Positions 9,648 to 22,558 are shown, numbered from the stretch's first letter. The stretch is DNA of 64,000 bases from Nemania diffusa (GCA_038501195.1 JBBPUQ010000005.1:3410001-3474000); one strand, 5' to 3'. The notes: generated by a model from the letters alone, not told the origin. Made by a program: numbers and translations.

Positions 9648-11100
9648 TTAGTTTACTCCTACGGTATCAGCGATCCGGAAAACGTACTTCACAGCATTTG
9701 CCTTGCCGTCCCTTAAATTCTCCAATGCGTGCTGGACGCCGCCGAGTCCACCCGGTACTACCTCCTGAGGTTGTGGCTTGAACCAGCCCTCCTGTATATG
9801 ATATAACGAGTTAGCAGTGGACGATTCCAAGAACCAGAGCAGAATATGCCCGCTTAGGGGATTTGGAGATATGAGAATTGCCGAAAGGGAGGATGAAAAG
9901 GCTCCCGTGACTACTAACCTGCAAGCCGCGAGCGAAATAACGGAAATAGACATGACCAAAGTCCTTGGCGTCCTGGTGAACCGACCCTACACGCGTGCGG
10001 GAATGCTCGAACTGCGACGGTACTTCGCTCGCCTCCACATCCTGCACCCAGGTGATCTTCGCGCCGTCGGCGAGGACCTTGAAGAGATTAACGTAACTCC
10101 AGGGCTTAGACACGGCGTCCAGCGCGTATAAAAGAGGCTTCCCATTCGCCGCCTTCCGTAGGGCTTCCACGAGGGCGTCGTTACCCTCGCGGTAATCTAA
10201 GATGACGTCTCCTTTGCTGCGGTCGATGAGCTTTTCAACGTGCGCCATCGAACTGCCCGCGACGCATATTAGAGGATGGATGTTGCTGCGCTGGGCAAGC
10301 TGTATGGCGTAGGCACCAACGGCGGATGCCCCGCCGTAGATAACCAGCGGGATAGGTTCGGTGGCCGGCAGCCAAGGCTGGGGCAACTTTAAGCGAATAT
10401 ACAGAGCTACGGCCGATGTCATGGCAGCTAAGGGGATGGCAGCAGCCTCTGGCGAAGCGTGTCAGTATATCTGGTTACGGAAACCCTGCCAATACATGCT
10501 CCTCTTCGTGCGCTCTCACCTTCGTACGTGGTCTCGTCGGGGATGTGAAATGTGGTGTGCTGCCATGCCACGGCGTACTCGGCGTAGGAACCGCCTGGCT
10601 CCATCATCTCGTGAAAGGCGGCTACCCGATCACCGACTTTAAACTCGACGACATCTTTGCCCACCTCGTGGACGACACCGGCGATATCATCGCCCGACTA
10701 GTACACGAGACCATGTTATGTCAGGTTCTTAAGTTTGGTCTTCTGGAAACGTCTAGACTCTAGCCGTCAAGACAAAAGGTTACATACTGCAATAAATGTC
10801 AGTCATCGAACTCGACGGCTTATCTTGGAAACAAATGCTCTAGACTGAATTTGGGACGACAGGTTAAATGCATACCATTTAATGTGCGGTTGAACCAGAT
10901 AGGAACCTTCCAGTCTTTGGGGTTGGAACCGCTAACGATGACTTTGATGACAAGTTGGCCGGCGGCTGGCTTGGGGATCGGCACGTCATGGATCTGGGCA
11001 ATGGGCCCTATATTTCATTGGCTTGAGCTACAACTCTGGACAATGGTTGTGGTTGGAGTATACCTTCGCTGACAAGAACTTCTTTCATGGTGACTGCCAT
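9648..11100 (-). CDS. Zinc-type alcohol dehydrogenase-like / enoyl reductase-like protein; phase conflict at intron 2
   Basis: NAD(P)H-dependent medium-chain reductase of the quinone-oxidoreductase/trans-enoyl-reductase group. Exons read as 11100-11064, 11007-10876, 10697-10520, 10448-9919 and 9791-9648. The N-terminal GroES-like part has SGSNPKDWKVP, DDIAGVVHEVG and KVGDRVAAFHEM. The Rossmann part has IYGGASAVGAYAIQLAQ, and the tail is VKYVFRIADTVGVN. Introns 1, 3 and 4 splice in phase. At intron 2 the best donor (AATG|GTATGC) and only good acceptor (CTAG|TCGGGC) leave one base too many: 1021 nt in total. Using a weak donor at AAG|GTTCCT restores frame but drops about ten residues (VPIWFNRTLN). 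Otherwise the protein would be about 339 residues. It may be a recent frameshift, an odd splice or a sequence error. No partner polyketide synthase is visible, so the substrate is unknown. Confidence 0.75.
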
Positions 11101-14100
11101 GCTGACTCGTCGGATGCTTCTATTCAGGAGGTCTATGAATGAAGATGATCCTTCGGGAATATAACGATGTCTATCGGCATTGCGACCGGCAATTTATACA
11201 AGAAATCAAAGTAGGTAAATGGCATAGTATTTACGTGTATAGGTCTTCTTAATTCCGCCCATGTCCTTCTACCGGTGGGGCTATTATACGGCGTATTATT
11301 GCATGGTAGAGCAACCAGTACATATTCCTGCATTATCCCATGCGATCATATCTAACCGTTCTTGCACCCGATCATCGCATGATGCAATATTTCCCTTCCA
11401 TGCACGCCGTGCGGCGACCCTATTCCTCGGGCCTCGTGCCCGAGCCCGAATTTATTACTCTTCATTCATGGCCATCGGCTGTATAATATGCCCTGCGCCC
11501 TACAGTAGGCGATTTAATACTTGTCTACGAAAGGTTTACCGAAAGACCTACCCCAAAGGGCCATGAGCCTGGCAGGAGCATGTTACACACCTTTCTGCTG
11601 TACTACTATACTGGCCTATTAGGTTGAATTAATATATAATACGTAGACATGTGGTTTATGAATGTGCTGTTAGACATGTACACATACTGATAGCTCATCG
11701 TGCCCCGGGACTACCGGTGGGTATCCACGACGGAGGAGCGGCTTGGCGCTGTAGAGGAACTATTAGCGAGAAGAGGGGTCCCACCTAAATATCCATGGGG
11801 CGCCGGATACAGGCCGAAAATCACATACTGAAACCCCTGGTAGTTGATCAACATTGCCGATGCTAGTCAACGCTATATTCTCACTTGCATCTGTGACAAC
11901 CTAGTAAGCAGCAGTCGTGCTTCAATGTAAGGTTTAGTTTAAAGCTTAATAAAAGCTTAAATCCATTAGTGAATGCATTAAGAAAATGGTATTTGAGATA
12001 GTTGTATCTAGATACTTCAATTGCCATAGTTCTCGCAATTCCCAGCTCTATGGTTACGATCAGCTATTACCGCGCGATTCTTCTTCTGAAGTGCTGCATA
12101 ATAGTTCGCGATATTGGCGAGAGACGTGTAGGTAGCTCTGCAGTACCAACTTGACTATTATTAGTTGTTCTTCTAGCGAGATATGCACACACATGCGCCT
12201 AGCTATCGTGTACCTATCGTGAAGGACTTTTTTGCATCTTATTTAATACCTTAGATAATACCGTGAGTAATTCCTATTGCTACAAAGGTGTAAGAACTAG
12301 TCTGTAAGTATGTCTATGGCGACGTCACCAGGTGTGCCAGAGCAGCCGCCCGGATCCCGCTCGTGCTTAATAGCGGATCCGTCAGTGTAAAAGAGGGGGG
12401 CGAGCTCCCCACAGGTTATAGATTCTTTCCGCTTCAAGCTCTTCACGACCGGTGCACCTGTATGTCTTGCTGCTCATCCCAGTCTGCATGGCAATGAATG
12501 ATACGAGCCCGTTCTCGGCTGCCGACTCCCCGAGATAGGATGTAACATAGAACACAGATTTTAACATCCCTTCCTTCTAAAAACGGGAATTTCCGGAAAG
12601 AGGTTGTAATGGATATGGGCGGCAGTATTGATAGTGATACTACCTACATAGGTAAGGCTGGAAGTTCATTATGTAGGCACGTAGTTGCCAATCCAGATAT
12701 TCAACCTACATACAATTACTACATGAACCATTCGATGCAGATATCTAGATAGGTAAATGAGTGCGTACCCTTCATGCATGCACCTACATATGTAACTATA
12801 TACTCGGTACAAAGGCCGGTTATCTTGACCTATTTATAGTCTACCTACTAGAACGGAACGTGGAACAGGCACACAACTTACTATAGAGACCTAGGGAAAG
12901 TCACGATAGCACTTCTAGATCTTTCTTACCTTCAATATTTCACGGAAAAGAATGGATTCTTAAATGTGGTCCCAAGGACTAACCCGACCGGCTAGGCGAA
13001 GAAGGTTTCAGAGGGGGGCTGCCAGGAATATAAACGCGTCTTCTTCTACAAGCCTATATTATGCCCGCAATTTTACGCCACCTACATAGAATTATTTGAA
13101 ATGCTTGAGCTAGCTGCCTACTTCTCACCTTTAATGGATCACATACAGGCCAAAACTATTTGTCTAACAGCAAGACTGTCAACATAAGAAGGAGAGAATA
13201 AGAATGGTATGAACAGGTCCAAGCGTCTTGCCCCCTTCTTATTGCACTTCAACATAAAAGGACACAAAACCTAGAGAATCAAATCAAGGAGCTTAATTAT
13301 CAAGCTGGAAAGGCAATAAGTTGCATCCTATAACTAGGGCTGAAACTCAATACGGAGTGGTATGATGAGACGGTCACGTGTTTGTAAGTCGACGTTTTAC
13401 TCAGCCATCGTGACTAAGATATGCATCAGTTCTTATTATTATTATCTAAGCGCTGTCTTGGTGTCAGATCCACTCACCGGTCGCTTCTTACTCAGAGAAT
13501 ATATCTACTTTATTCCCGTTTTGTCACAATTCCGATTCCGAATAAGATTTTACTTGGCGTTTAGTTGGTGAGATCAATGACAACACCGAGATCCGAGTTA
13601 CCCAGAAAGACACAGGTGTCGATGCCAATTCTGCAACCCAGCGCATCCGCCAAGGCAAACCTTCTCACTTAACTCAAGAGACATTTTGAAGACCGGCCAG
13701 CTCTATGTCGCACATGAGATGATGCGCTCGCCTAATAGGGGCAATCATCTACCTCGGACTGGTGACATACGATCCGGCAGCTTACGTCCGAGCAGTTATA
13801 AGATCCGTCAAAGGCGAGCAATAAGTTTACTGCACGCCTAAAATACGATGATACCCTTCAAGACGTTATTCGCTTAATAAACTTCGTCTCATCGGAGTTC
13901 GTTTGACAAGTCGGTAATGGTCAAGCTTCTCAAGCTATAATTGCGAACCGGGGGTTTGGATCGGCTGCGAGAAGGGCTTAAAGTCTGCATAGCCAATGAG
14001 GAGAGCACAGCATGACGCCGACTCCTCTAGAATGAGAGAGGAGAAGCTTGTTTATCGGCAGCTATCCTGCGAATGAGATTCGCTGCCCATGGCGAGCTAC

Positions 14101-14414
14101 CAAGGATATTTTATCTGTTCAAAATCTTAGCGAATGACTAGCTTTTGATGGGCACCAACTCACCGATGAGTGCTACGAGAGTTAGGTCGGGTGCTAAAAT
14201 CCAACATCGTATTTGAATAGCTATCATGGCATCATTGGAGGTTGCGATGAGCAATCTGCGGGGTTGAGCTATGACAGCTTCCGGACGATACCGGGACCTA
14301 GGAATGCGATGGGGGTATTTATAAGCATTCAGAAAAGCCAGAAAAGTCAGAAAAACAGGAAGACTAGAGAAATACTAGTCGTTCACTTAGTAGCAATCTA
14401 CTTACCATAGCATC
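11101..14414. other. Intergenic, about 3.3 kb, no gene seen
   Basis: The divergent spacer between the oxidoreductase (-) and the dioxygenase (+) is mostly AT-rich. Open frames at 11261-11566, 12382-12567 and 13362-13571 are short and carry no motif I recognise. ACCTACATA/TAGGTA-type motifs cluster around 12640-12850. The dioxygenase promoter must lie at the right end. No RNA gene was seen. Confidence 0.45.
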
Positions 14415-15805
14415 ATGGCACCATCAGTCGCAGAAACGACCCCAAGCGCTGCCCAGCTCAACAGTATCGCCGAGCGCAAGCTCAAGAGCGCTTTCGATGC
14501 TGCCCAGCATACCACTGTCAGTCAATGCTAACCTATTGAGGATCAGAGATGAAATGGTCGGCAACTCGTTAACATCCGTATAATAGTACGCCTATACCAA
14601 ATACCTCCCCGTATACGATCAAGAAACCAAGTTCCCGAAAACCGAGCCGTTCGACTTCGTTGACCGAGGCTTGGCCGCCGACAAGGCGAAACCGCATCTG
14701 CTCGGATTGAATGACCCCGACGTGAAGATCACAAAGCTGACCCCAAGAATCGGAACCGAGATCAGCGGGCTACAGCTCTCAGAACTTAGTGATGCCCAGA
14801 AAGACGAGTTAGCACTCCTTATAGCCGAACGCGGCGTCGTGGTGTTCAGGGGCCAGGATTTCAAGGACATCGGTGTCGAGAGGCAGAAGGAATTCGGGCG
14901 ATACTTTGGCCGATTGCACGTTCACGTAAGTCGGTGCTAGGGAGAAGAGGCAGGCAGATCAAGCATCCATTGACACCACCACGTGCAGCCCGTTGGCGCC
15001 CACGTCGACGGCGCAATCGAGTTCCACAACATCTACCTGGGGCCCGATAACCTGTATCGGCTACAGTTCCAGTCGGACTCATTATCGGCGACCGGCTACC
15101 ATTCGGATGTCTCTTATGAGCACCAGCCGCCCGGAATCACGCTGCTGACTTTGCTCGCGGTGCCGGAGACAGGGGGTGACACGGCTTGGGTCTCGCAGGT
15201 CGCGGCGTACGAGAGGTTGTCGGAACCGATCAAGAAGCTGCTCGAGGGCCTGCGGGCTGAGCACAGCGGCTTTCCTCAAGCAGAACATGCGCGCCACGAC
15301 GGGAAATTCGTGAGGCGCGAGCCCGTCAAATCAGAGCATCCGATCGTGCGGGTGCATCCGGTAAGCGCAAGCCATTTCTCGATAGGGGGTACGTGTACAG
15401 CAAGCAGCTAATCGCGTTCCGCATTGTAGGTGACGGGAGAAAAGGCGCTGTTCGTCAATCCGGGGTTTACCAAGCGTGTTGTCGGCCTCAAGCGAGAGGA
15501 GTCTGATGCCATACTTCAACTACTATTCCGCGTATGTCTGATATTCCCAAGAGAAATAAATGTCAAAGGAAGCGCGGCTCATTCTAACTGTCCGTATCTA
15601 GCATATTTCCGGGAGCCAGGATCTCCAGGTCCGCGTGAAGTGGGATGACCGAACGGTGTCATTGTGGGATAACAGAGTCACTGCACACACCGCTATTTCC
15701 GACTACGATGTTCGCCAGGAGGCAGAGGGGCTTCGGCATGGATTTAGAATCACGACCTTAGGAGAGTCACCTGTTGGAGTCGATGGTCTGAAATCAGTGT
15801 GGTAA
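14415..15805 (+). CDS. TauD/TfdA-family alpha-ketoglutarate-dependent dioxygenase (JLP1-like)
   Basis: Non-haem Fe(II)/2-oxoglutarate dioxygenase, likely cleaving sulfonates such as taurine or a related substrate to free sulfite or sulfate. Exons are 14415-14516, 14587-14925, 14989-15360, 15430-15531 and 15602-15805; every junction is phase 0 and the product is 372 residues, normal for the family. The early part has YLPVYD and KLTPRIGTEISGLQL. RGVVVFRGQDF is the usual family motif. The iron-binding facial triad is His185-X-Asp187 (TGYHSDVSYE) and distal His334 (VTAHTAISDYD). The 2-oxoglutarate-binding Arg is probably Arg354 in RHGFRITTLGE. The first donor, GTCAGT, is weaker than the others. 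Family and cofactors are secure. The sulfonate substrate is inferred from the family; other fungal members act on phenoxyacetates or on secondary metabolites. Confidence 0.9.
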
Positions 15806-16078
15806 CCCCTTTTCGAGAGCACCTGTTGTTTCGTGTGAGTTAGGCGAGTTTAGTTGGTTAGGCACCTACAAGACAGGGGGAAGGAGCTTGCTTTCCCATT
15901 CCCCTGAAGGGGTCAAGCGGCAAAATTGACTATATCTCTGCCACCTAATCAGGCAGGTGAATTGAAGTACCTAAATAAATCGCTATTGCGAACAACTCAG
16001 GATAATCTCCCGCCCCAACACGTTGTTAAATAAAACAAATATCAGCTTCTCACGTAACCGATCGACTTAGGACCGGAC

Positions 16079-16088
16079 AAAAACAAAA
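16079..16088 (-). terminator. Pol III terminator of tRNA-Pro
   Basis: On the minus strand the tRNA is followed within about five bases by TTTTGTTTTT, a usual RNA polymerase III stop signal. Confidence 0.7.
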
Positions 16089-16092
16089 GACG

Positions 16093-16190
16093 GGGCTCAG
16101 CCGGGATTCGAACCCGGGGCCTCCTGCATTCCCAAGTAAGATGGAAGGGTGCGACCCGAAGCAGGAATCATACCACTAGACCACTGAGCC
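16093..16190 (-). tRNA. tRNA-Pro (CGG) with intron
   Basis: The minus strand folds as a tRNA. The acceptor stem is GGCTCAG/CTGAGCC with discriminator C. The A box is TGGTCTAGTGG, the anticodon stem CCTGC/GCAGG, and the B box GGTTCGAATCC. The loop reads TTCGGG with anticodon CGG. An intron of about 26 nt (beginning TCGCACCC) interrupts after position 37, the canonical place. The mature tRNA is about 72 nt. CGG reads proline CCG codons. Confidence 0.92.
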
Positions 16191-16320
16191 GATGATCGAA
16201 TCCATGATGAAATTTGGCGCCGTTGTCCCACCTAATACGGGACGCGTGCACTATTGCTCAAGACAATAGACAACAGGGGTGAGTGGGAGTATTGGGAGCC
16301 ATATTTAAAGGCTATCAGGG

Positions 16321-17921
16321 CTAAGAAGCTGCAGTTGCTGTATTCCAAAATTCCTCTCCTTGTGCGTCATGCGCGATCTTAACCCAGGGAAACGCGCAAA
16401 GTGCATTGCTTACCTCGAGCCAGGTGCGAAATCCCAGCTCATTTGCAAGCGCCTTGAATTTGGGGATGAACCAGAGGTCATCATTTTTCGTAAGCGACGA
16501 GACTCTTCCCATAAGCAAGGCCCAGAATACAACCATCTTTCGAGATTTGTCGTCTTCGGAAATGGTCTGAGCTACGGACCTAAAATCCTCTACCAGAAGA
16601 GGGAACGTGATGAGTTTTCGGCCGATACCAAAGCAGAAGGTATTTTGAAAGCCAATCAATGCTAGTTGGATTAGAATGTTAAAGTCGTGGTCGTGGTCGG
16701 TCTCAGAGCTAGCAGGAGGGAGTTTTGTCTCAAGAAGCCGGTAGCTAATATAAACCAGTGTAGTCTGGTAAGCCGGTGGATCTAGCTTATGGCCACGACT
16801 TGCTTGATCAAGTATACATGAAAAGCGTAAAACATCAAGCACTACTTCGCGAAGCTCTGCGCATACCGATTGGTACAGAACCGACTCGATTAGCACGGCT
16901 TGTGCTTGTTCGCGATGTTCTGGACAGCCCCTTGGATCTATGAGGATAAGATGGCGAGGTACATCGGCCGAGGAAAATTTAGGTTTCAAGCGACAATGAA
17001 TAGCAAGCTCGATGTCCGATCTTAAAAAAGGCGTTAGTGCTTCGTAGGTTTCTCAATTTGCGTCCGGGGCACTAAGACCTACCGAAAGGCCTTTTCGGCT
17101 ATAATGAAACTCCTTTTCGCAAGCTCGCGGATGCCACCTCTTATTGCTATCATACGTGTGACCCCTTCGAGGTGAATCATAGCTTTCTGAGGGTCACCAT
17201 AGAGTCTATCGTAGAGATTTATCGCTGCTACTACGGCAATAGTAGTGTCAGAAAATGCTTCGCTACTCGACAGGTCTTGGTTTATGAGACGATATGCCTG
17301 AGACATGTGGTATAACGCGACTGGGGAATGATTTGAATCTTCGGTGATAAAGGCAGCACATGCTGAAGCCATAGCTATGGTGCAGTGGAAGTCTGGAATA
17401 GTTAGTGAACCTTAAGTAATCATATCGAAGTTAACCTTGCTACTTACACGCTTCGTTGTAGAACGTCAATTGGAACCACATCCATTCAGTGATTCCTGTA
17501 TATTGACAGAACTCGGGAGGGGAGATGACATCAAGGATAAAGAACGATACTTTAATACTAATCAGCGACCTATCATTACAATGCAAGTATTAGAGAACAT
17601 ACGTTGCTGAAGATGAAGCATGGTTTGCGGAGCCAACCTCGTCGTAGAAGATAAGAGACTCGGATCGTTAGCAAGTTGTTTAGTCACTGCAAGAATGGAG
17701 CTCTTCCACTGTGGGTGTTCTGGAGTCGTAATTGTGATTTCGTTGCCCCCGAGAGAGTTTCCCACTTTGTAGACTACGGTAGGCTTGTCCACCGTCAACT
17801 TAGGGTGCCTATTCCTTCTTGCTCTTACCTTGCCACAGTTCTTCCCTTTCATGACATGACTTCGGATGAGCTTTCTCGCCTTCTTGTTGATGTCTGAATT
17901 ATCAACGAATTGGAAAGACAT
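16321..17921 (-). CDS. Fungal-specific transcription-factor-domain protein lacking a zinc cluster
   Basis: Member of the Pezizomycotina family with the regulatory Fungal_trans_2 (DUF3468-type) domain. Exons are 17921-17603, 17549-17448, 17392-17083 and 17020-16321, giving 476 residues in frame. The N-terminus MSFQFVDNSD...ARKLIRSHVMKGKN is a well-known signature of this family, which typically starts straight from it with no Zn2Cys6 DNA-binding domain. The middle has WMWFQLTFYNEAYFHCTIAMAS, and LYGDPQKAMIHLEGVTRMIAIRGG is the helical repeat typical of the domain. The C-terminal half is helical and unremarkable. Acceptors of introns 1 and 3 end AAG. It probably acts in the nucleus as a co-regulator or is a relic of a zinc-cluster factor; DNA binding is not supported by sequence. 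It is divergent from ICE2 and separated from the dioxygenase only by the tRNA. Confidence 0.8.
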
Positions 17922-19739
17922 CTTATATCCCTACGAGTCCGATCAATGGCAAATAGATTGCACCTCTCCTATTGGGGCTTGTCAGGTTTGCTCGACTGCA
18001 TCGAATTCTCTTATTTCGAGGACGGTGCGCTTATTTTCAAGCCCACTGTAGATAGGGTGTTCCAACTCGTAATAAAGCCTATTTAGTGGGTTATTTAGTT
18101 GGATTGGTCATTGAAGAGTTGGAGGCCATATAACTAGGGCTTACGTGTATAGATGTGGATTTCTGGATAAATCAATTGAATAAAGGCAGAAATTGAAACA
18201 TGGAATGGCTCATACCTTAAGGTGTTACAGACCCTTCCCGACTCTTGCTTATTGGATTATGTAAAGCGACGACCTTGCTGGGATGTGCCACATGGTCCAA
18301 GGTATTTATACAGTTGTTCCATATCAAGACACCCCTACCTCGGCTGACCTCTCCCAAATGATGCTCCGTACTACACAACTCCACAACACAGCACAAATAA
18401 TCACGGATATTCGGATACAGCATGACAGTATTGATAATAACGGATTATTCTGCGATCACAGACTACCTATGCTACAGTAATAAGGTGTCATACACAGATA
18501 ATAAATAGACGGACAGAGACGGACTTTGAACAGGAGGGGCATGGAGGGGCTACTGTGGTAAAGGTGGGTCATGTACTGCAGTAGGTATCGACAATATTGC
18601 ACCTGTGTGGCCAATGATCGCCTCTGCAGGACTGCATAGTCCAGCTCTGTGTAAAGTACTGTACAGTGTAGGTAATCGCCAGTCTCAAGTACCTAATCCA
18701 TGCACGACCGTTAATAGCAACAAGCCTTACCTTGTTTTGCTGACTTACACACCTACGTAGGTACCTACGTGTAGAAGCTAGACAGAAATTCATTACCCAC
18801 TTCCTTGTTATCTATGTTGTAATGCCCTAGTCCCAAACGATTTCATTATCACAAGATAAATGATTAATTTTTAACACATGCAAGGTACCTAACAAATACC
18901 TTCTCTCGCACAGCCAATCAGCTTGACAGCTGCCAAATCTAGAAAAACGCCGCCTAAGCTGTCCATGTTCAGTGCTGTAGGGTGCTGGTTGACCGGATAA
19001 ACCAACCGTTAAGCCACCTGGCAACATCACTTCCACCGGTACGCAGGCTGGAGGTAGCCTACAGAGGTAAACTTAATCAACCATCAGGAGGTATACTACG
19101 TAGGTACATAGTAGTACATGGGTTCTGTGAATTTCCAGGTCAACCTCATAGCTCGACCAAGCTCGAATAGAATTCTCTCTTCCATCTACCTGCCTACACC
19201 ACTTCTACCTAGTTGCAATACTTAGATGGAGGCCATTACCAGATAGACAGCTGTCATTTTACTTCGGCTAAGACATCCGCTAATGAGAAGCGCCATCATC
19301 TGACCCTCCTTTTCCCTGCCTAAGCTAACCTACTTTCCGACGGTGTTGGTGTGCTGGTGTTGAGCACAATAAAATAAAATATCCCGACCACGCTTAGAGA
19401 TTGCCAACATCCCGCCGAGCACGTTCAGTACACGCGCGACCAACCCACGCCCAACCCACCTACGACACAACCTGCCCGGCCTATGATCACACCATCACCA
19501 TCTGCCGTACCCGATTCATCCTCGACGCGTATGCCTCGACGCCTTCTACAACTCTAACCCTCACCCTCACCCTCACTCTCACCTGCCCCGCCGCCGCCAT
19601 CGTCGTTGTCGATTGCGATCAGAGCTGAGAGCTCGCTACGACATCAAGTCTCCTCTCTCTAATCCTAGAAAATACAACCCATCACCCTGGCCAGCCGCCT
19701 CGCTACGTCGGCGCGGCACCAGCCACCACAGCCGCGCAC
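17922..19739. other. Divergent promoter region between regulator and ICE2 genes
   Basis: About 1.8 kb with no supported ORF. GTAGGTACC-type palindromes occur near 18750-18775 and 19100. Close to ICE2 the + strand becomes CT-rich, with a CCCTCA hexamer array at about 19555-19583, as expected for a fungal 5' UTR or core promoter. Confidence 0.5.
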
Positions 19740-21114
19740 ATGTGGTGGTTCTTTCGCATCGTCTCGAGTTCTATCTTTCTCTTGACCGTCGTCCTCTCCA
19801 TCCCCATCTCCTTCGATGTAGGCGGACGCGACACCGGCCTGGCCTACAGCCTTGCCCTGTTCGGCTTCTACTTCGTCTACAGCTCCGCCAAGCTTGCCAC
19901 GCCCGAAAACTCTCGCGTGCGGTGGGCCTTGACTAGCGCACTCCAGACCGCTCAGTGGGTTGTTATACCTACCCTTCTGATCTGGTCCTTGCATAACTTT
20001 GCCGTCGATGCAAGCAGCACCGACTGGGTATCGAGGACTATTGGGGGACTGGGTCATCGAAACCATGCCACCTGGACTGACTGGTTCTTCGGCAATGGAG
20101 GCCTCGTCGAATCTGTCACCCTCGGCGGCTGGGACAAGACATTGAGATATTCTAGCCCCGTCTTCCAATTAGCGGAGGGGTTTTGCACTCTGCTTGTTAT
20201 CCAAGCCGCCGGCCAAATTTCCAGATGGCTTGTAAACAGAGGGCGAAGCGATACATGGGTCGTAAGTTCACATCTATTTGTTTGCCCACTCTCAAACTAA
20301 TTATGCTGACATTATCCTACAGCTCCTTCTCCTCATATTCTCCGCCTCCATCATCGCTAGCGCGCTCTATTTCCTCTGGAGGATGGCCCTCTTCCCCTCC
20401 ATAAGCAACATCGACGCCACCCTGATAGGTGTGACTGTCACATCGGCCGTATTCTTGTGCGCCATCGGCATCGGTACCGGCCGCGGGAACCCTGTCGAGT
20501 CGTCGTTGCTCTTCGCCTACGTCGTCCTCTGCGTCTACCAGATATTTACAGATTACATGCAGTCGCCCGAAGCCCGAGCAGCTGCTCAAGAGCAGGCCGC
20601 GAGCCAGCCTGAATTCCCCCCCTTACCCCCCATCATCATGGCAAGCTATTCGACTTTCCTTCACTTGCTTGGTTCGTTGCCATCTGCCGTCTACTCGTCA
20701 TTGAGTTTTCTTCACGCCGCTTTCCAGACCATCGCGCCCTCGGTCATGATCTCTTTGATCTATCGGATAATCGTCTTCTACTGCGCTACTCGTATTATTC
20801 CCGCCGTACGAGAATCTGGCGCCGGAGCCTTCATGGAGGAGCCGTCACTAGATGACTCGGACGGAGCGAACCGATTGCTTGGCGTCTTGTCCTGGTTCTC
20901 GCCCTCGATCCTCATCGCCGTCTATACCAGTCTGCTATTACAGCATTTCTCTGCCAGTGATAACGAGGGTTGGACTCTACGAGATGGTGACGCAGGAGGT
21001 AACACTTGGCGTTGGATTAATGTCGCTGCGACCATGGCTCTATATGCCATCGAGTTGTATCTAGGAAGCGGAGATGCGGATAATGGCATGGTCAGTCATT
21101 GGAAGACTGATTGA
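19740..21114 (+). CDS. ICE2: ICE2 family endoplasmic reticulum membrane protein
   Basis: Polytopic ER protein. In yeast, Ice2 supports cortical ER inheritance and membrane lipid supply by restraining the lipin phosphatase complex; the same role is inferred here. Exons are 19740-20261 and 20323-21114, giving 437 residues, near the family length. Recognisable blocks are MWWFFRIVSSSIFLLTVVLS at the start, SFDVGGRDTGLAYSLALFGF, VTLGGWDKTLRYSSPVFQL, IQAAGQISRWLVNRGRSDTW (immediately before the intron), and GRGNPVESSLLFAYVVLC. About eight to ten hydrophobic segments span the protein, with a loop rich in Ala/Glu/Pro around residues 280-300. The start is fixed by the conserved MWWFFR. The intron is 61 bp, with donor GTAAGT and a GCTGAC branch site. 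Confidence 0.93.
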
Positions 21115-22558
21115 GCGGGAGGAAAGCTCATGGTACTGCGATCACTAATGAGCTCGTCTAAGTATGCGGCGGCGCCCACGATCTAGAGGGATTGATCAAG
21201 GGGGCTGGCGCGACGATACCATCCCAGGTAGATATCCCTGGAGCCGGACTGTTCTCCGGACAGCCACGCAAGAAGAATTTGGGAGATTTGGGCTCACAGC
21301 ACCTGGCGTTAAGGAGTAGGGGCAATTATACCATCAATTCGACGGGATTTGTTTGTTAAGTGATCAGTACCAACTCGGGTCAGCACGACGCGTGGGCAGG
21401 ACTATCGGATGCTGCTGCCGGTGCGGGGATGAGAACAATGCCAGCAGAAGTACCGGATAAGCCGAGGACACCTAGACTTGTTGGATGATGGTCGGGGTTG
21501 ATCCAAGCTGACAGCGCTTGTAGGTAGGTAGTAATGATCGAAGCATTATCAAATCAACGCGCAACCTTTATGAACCCAGTGTGATTTGTTGGCCTGTCTA
21601 CTCGGAGCTACATTTGGAGCTATAGTCTCAATAAAGGTAATGGATCGGAGGGTTTAGATTCTATTCTAACTTCCCCTCACTAGTGCCAACATGACCGCCC
21701 TTGTAGGCCAATAGTTCATTTCCCGCGGCTTTCTCACAGATGCAAGACTATCTGGTGGCGGGCACGCACGATACGGCGTGCCTTGGCTAGCTGACCTCGT
21801 TGGTTCGTGGGTTTGTCAGTTAGCCGAGCTCGGCCGAAAGGCGACGGCTACTTGCGCTGGCTACGGGCTCGATGCCACCGCATATCGGGGTGTCGACTAA
21901 TGGTTTTCGGAGACGATGGATGTGAAGTCGGTTCAGAAGTCGGTTCAGAAGTCGGGTCAAAAGTCGGGTGAATGGGAATGAGATTGGGCGACACGTCTAC
22001 TAACTAACCTCGGGCGAGGGCCCGTCGCGCTGCCGCTAGCCCAGGATCTTAGACTATTACAGAGGCAGTGTACCGGGTACGGAGTAGCGTACTACTGTAC
22101 CAGCCGTCTGGGGTCTGGGGTCCCCAGGTGGTCCCCAGGAACCGGGGTTACAAATACGACAACCCCGGAGCTCAATGAAAGTCGCTATCTACTCACGTCA
22201 TTTACTACCTGACCTTGCCTTGCCTTGTCTTGCTTGATGATACCTAATTGCTTTGTTCTGTTTGTAGTAGTTGTTCAGCTTTGAGGAAATTCACCATTTA
22301 TTTAGGTACCTCCGAGATAGAGAAGACTTCCTTTTTCTGAGCTGAGCTGTGTCGGGGCCGAACCTATTAGATTGAATACCAACGCGCAGAAGACTATTTA
22401 TATCTATAAGATCGGAAGAGTGTTTCATCCAGCGATAGCTCATTTATCGTCATCTCATCGCTAACACAGGACGCTCATCTTAATTTAAGCCATTTCACCC
22501 TCTATCTCATTCTATCTCATCCATTTATACCCCTACTTCACCTAAGTCAGCCAAGGCA
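21115..22558. other. Intergenic, promoter of the acyl-CoA synthetase gene
   Basis: It contains the 3' UTR of ICE2, a 12-bp tandem repeat (listed separately) and, near 22490-22550, CT-rich sequence typical of a fungal 5' UTR (TCTATCTCATTCTATCTCATCC). No ORF is supported. Confidence 0.5.
21925..21972. repeat. 12-bp tandem repeat, four copies
   Basis: AAGTCGGTTCAG occurs twice exactly, then AAGTCGGGTCAA and AAGTCGGGTGAA. It lies in the spacer upstream of the acyl-CoA synthetase gene. Confidence 0.9.
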
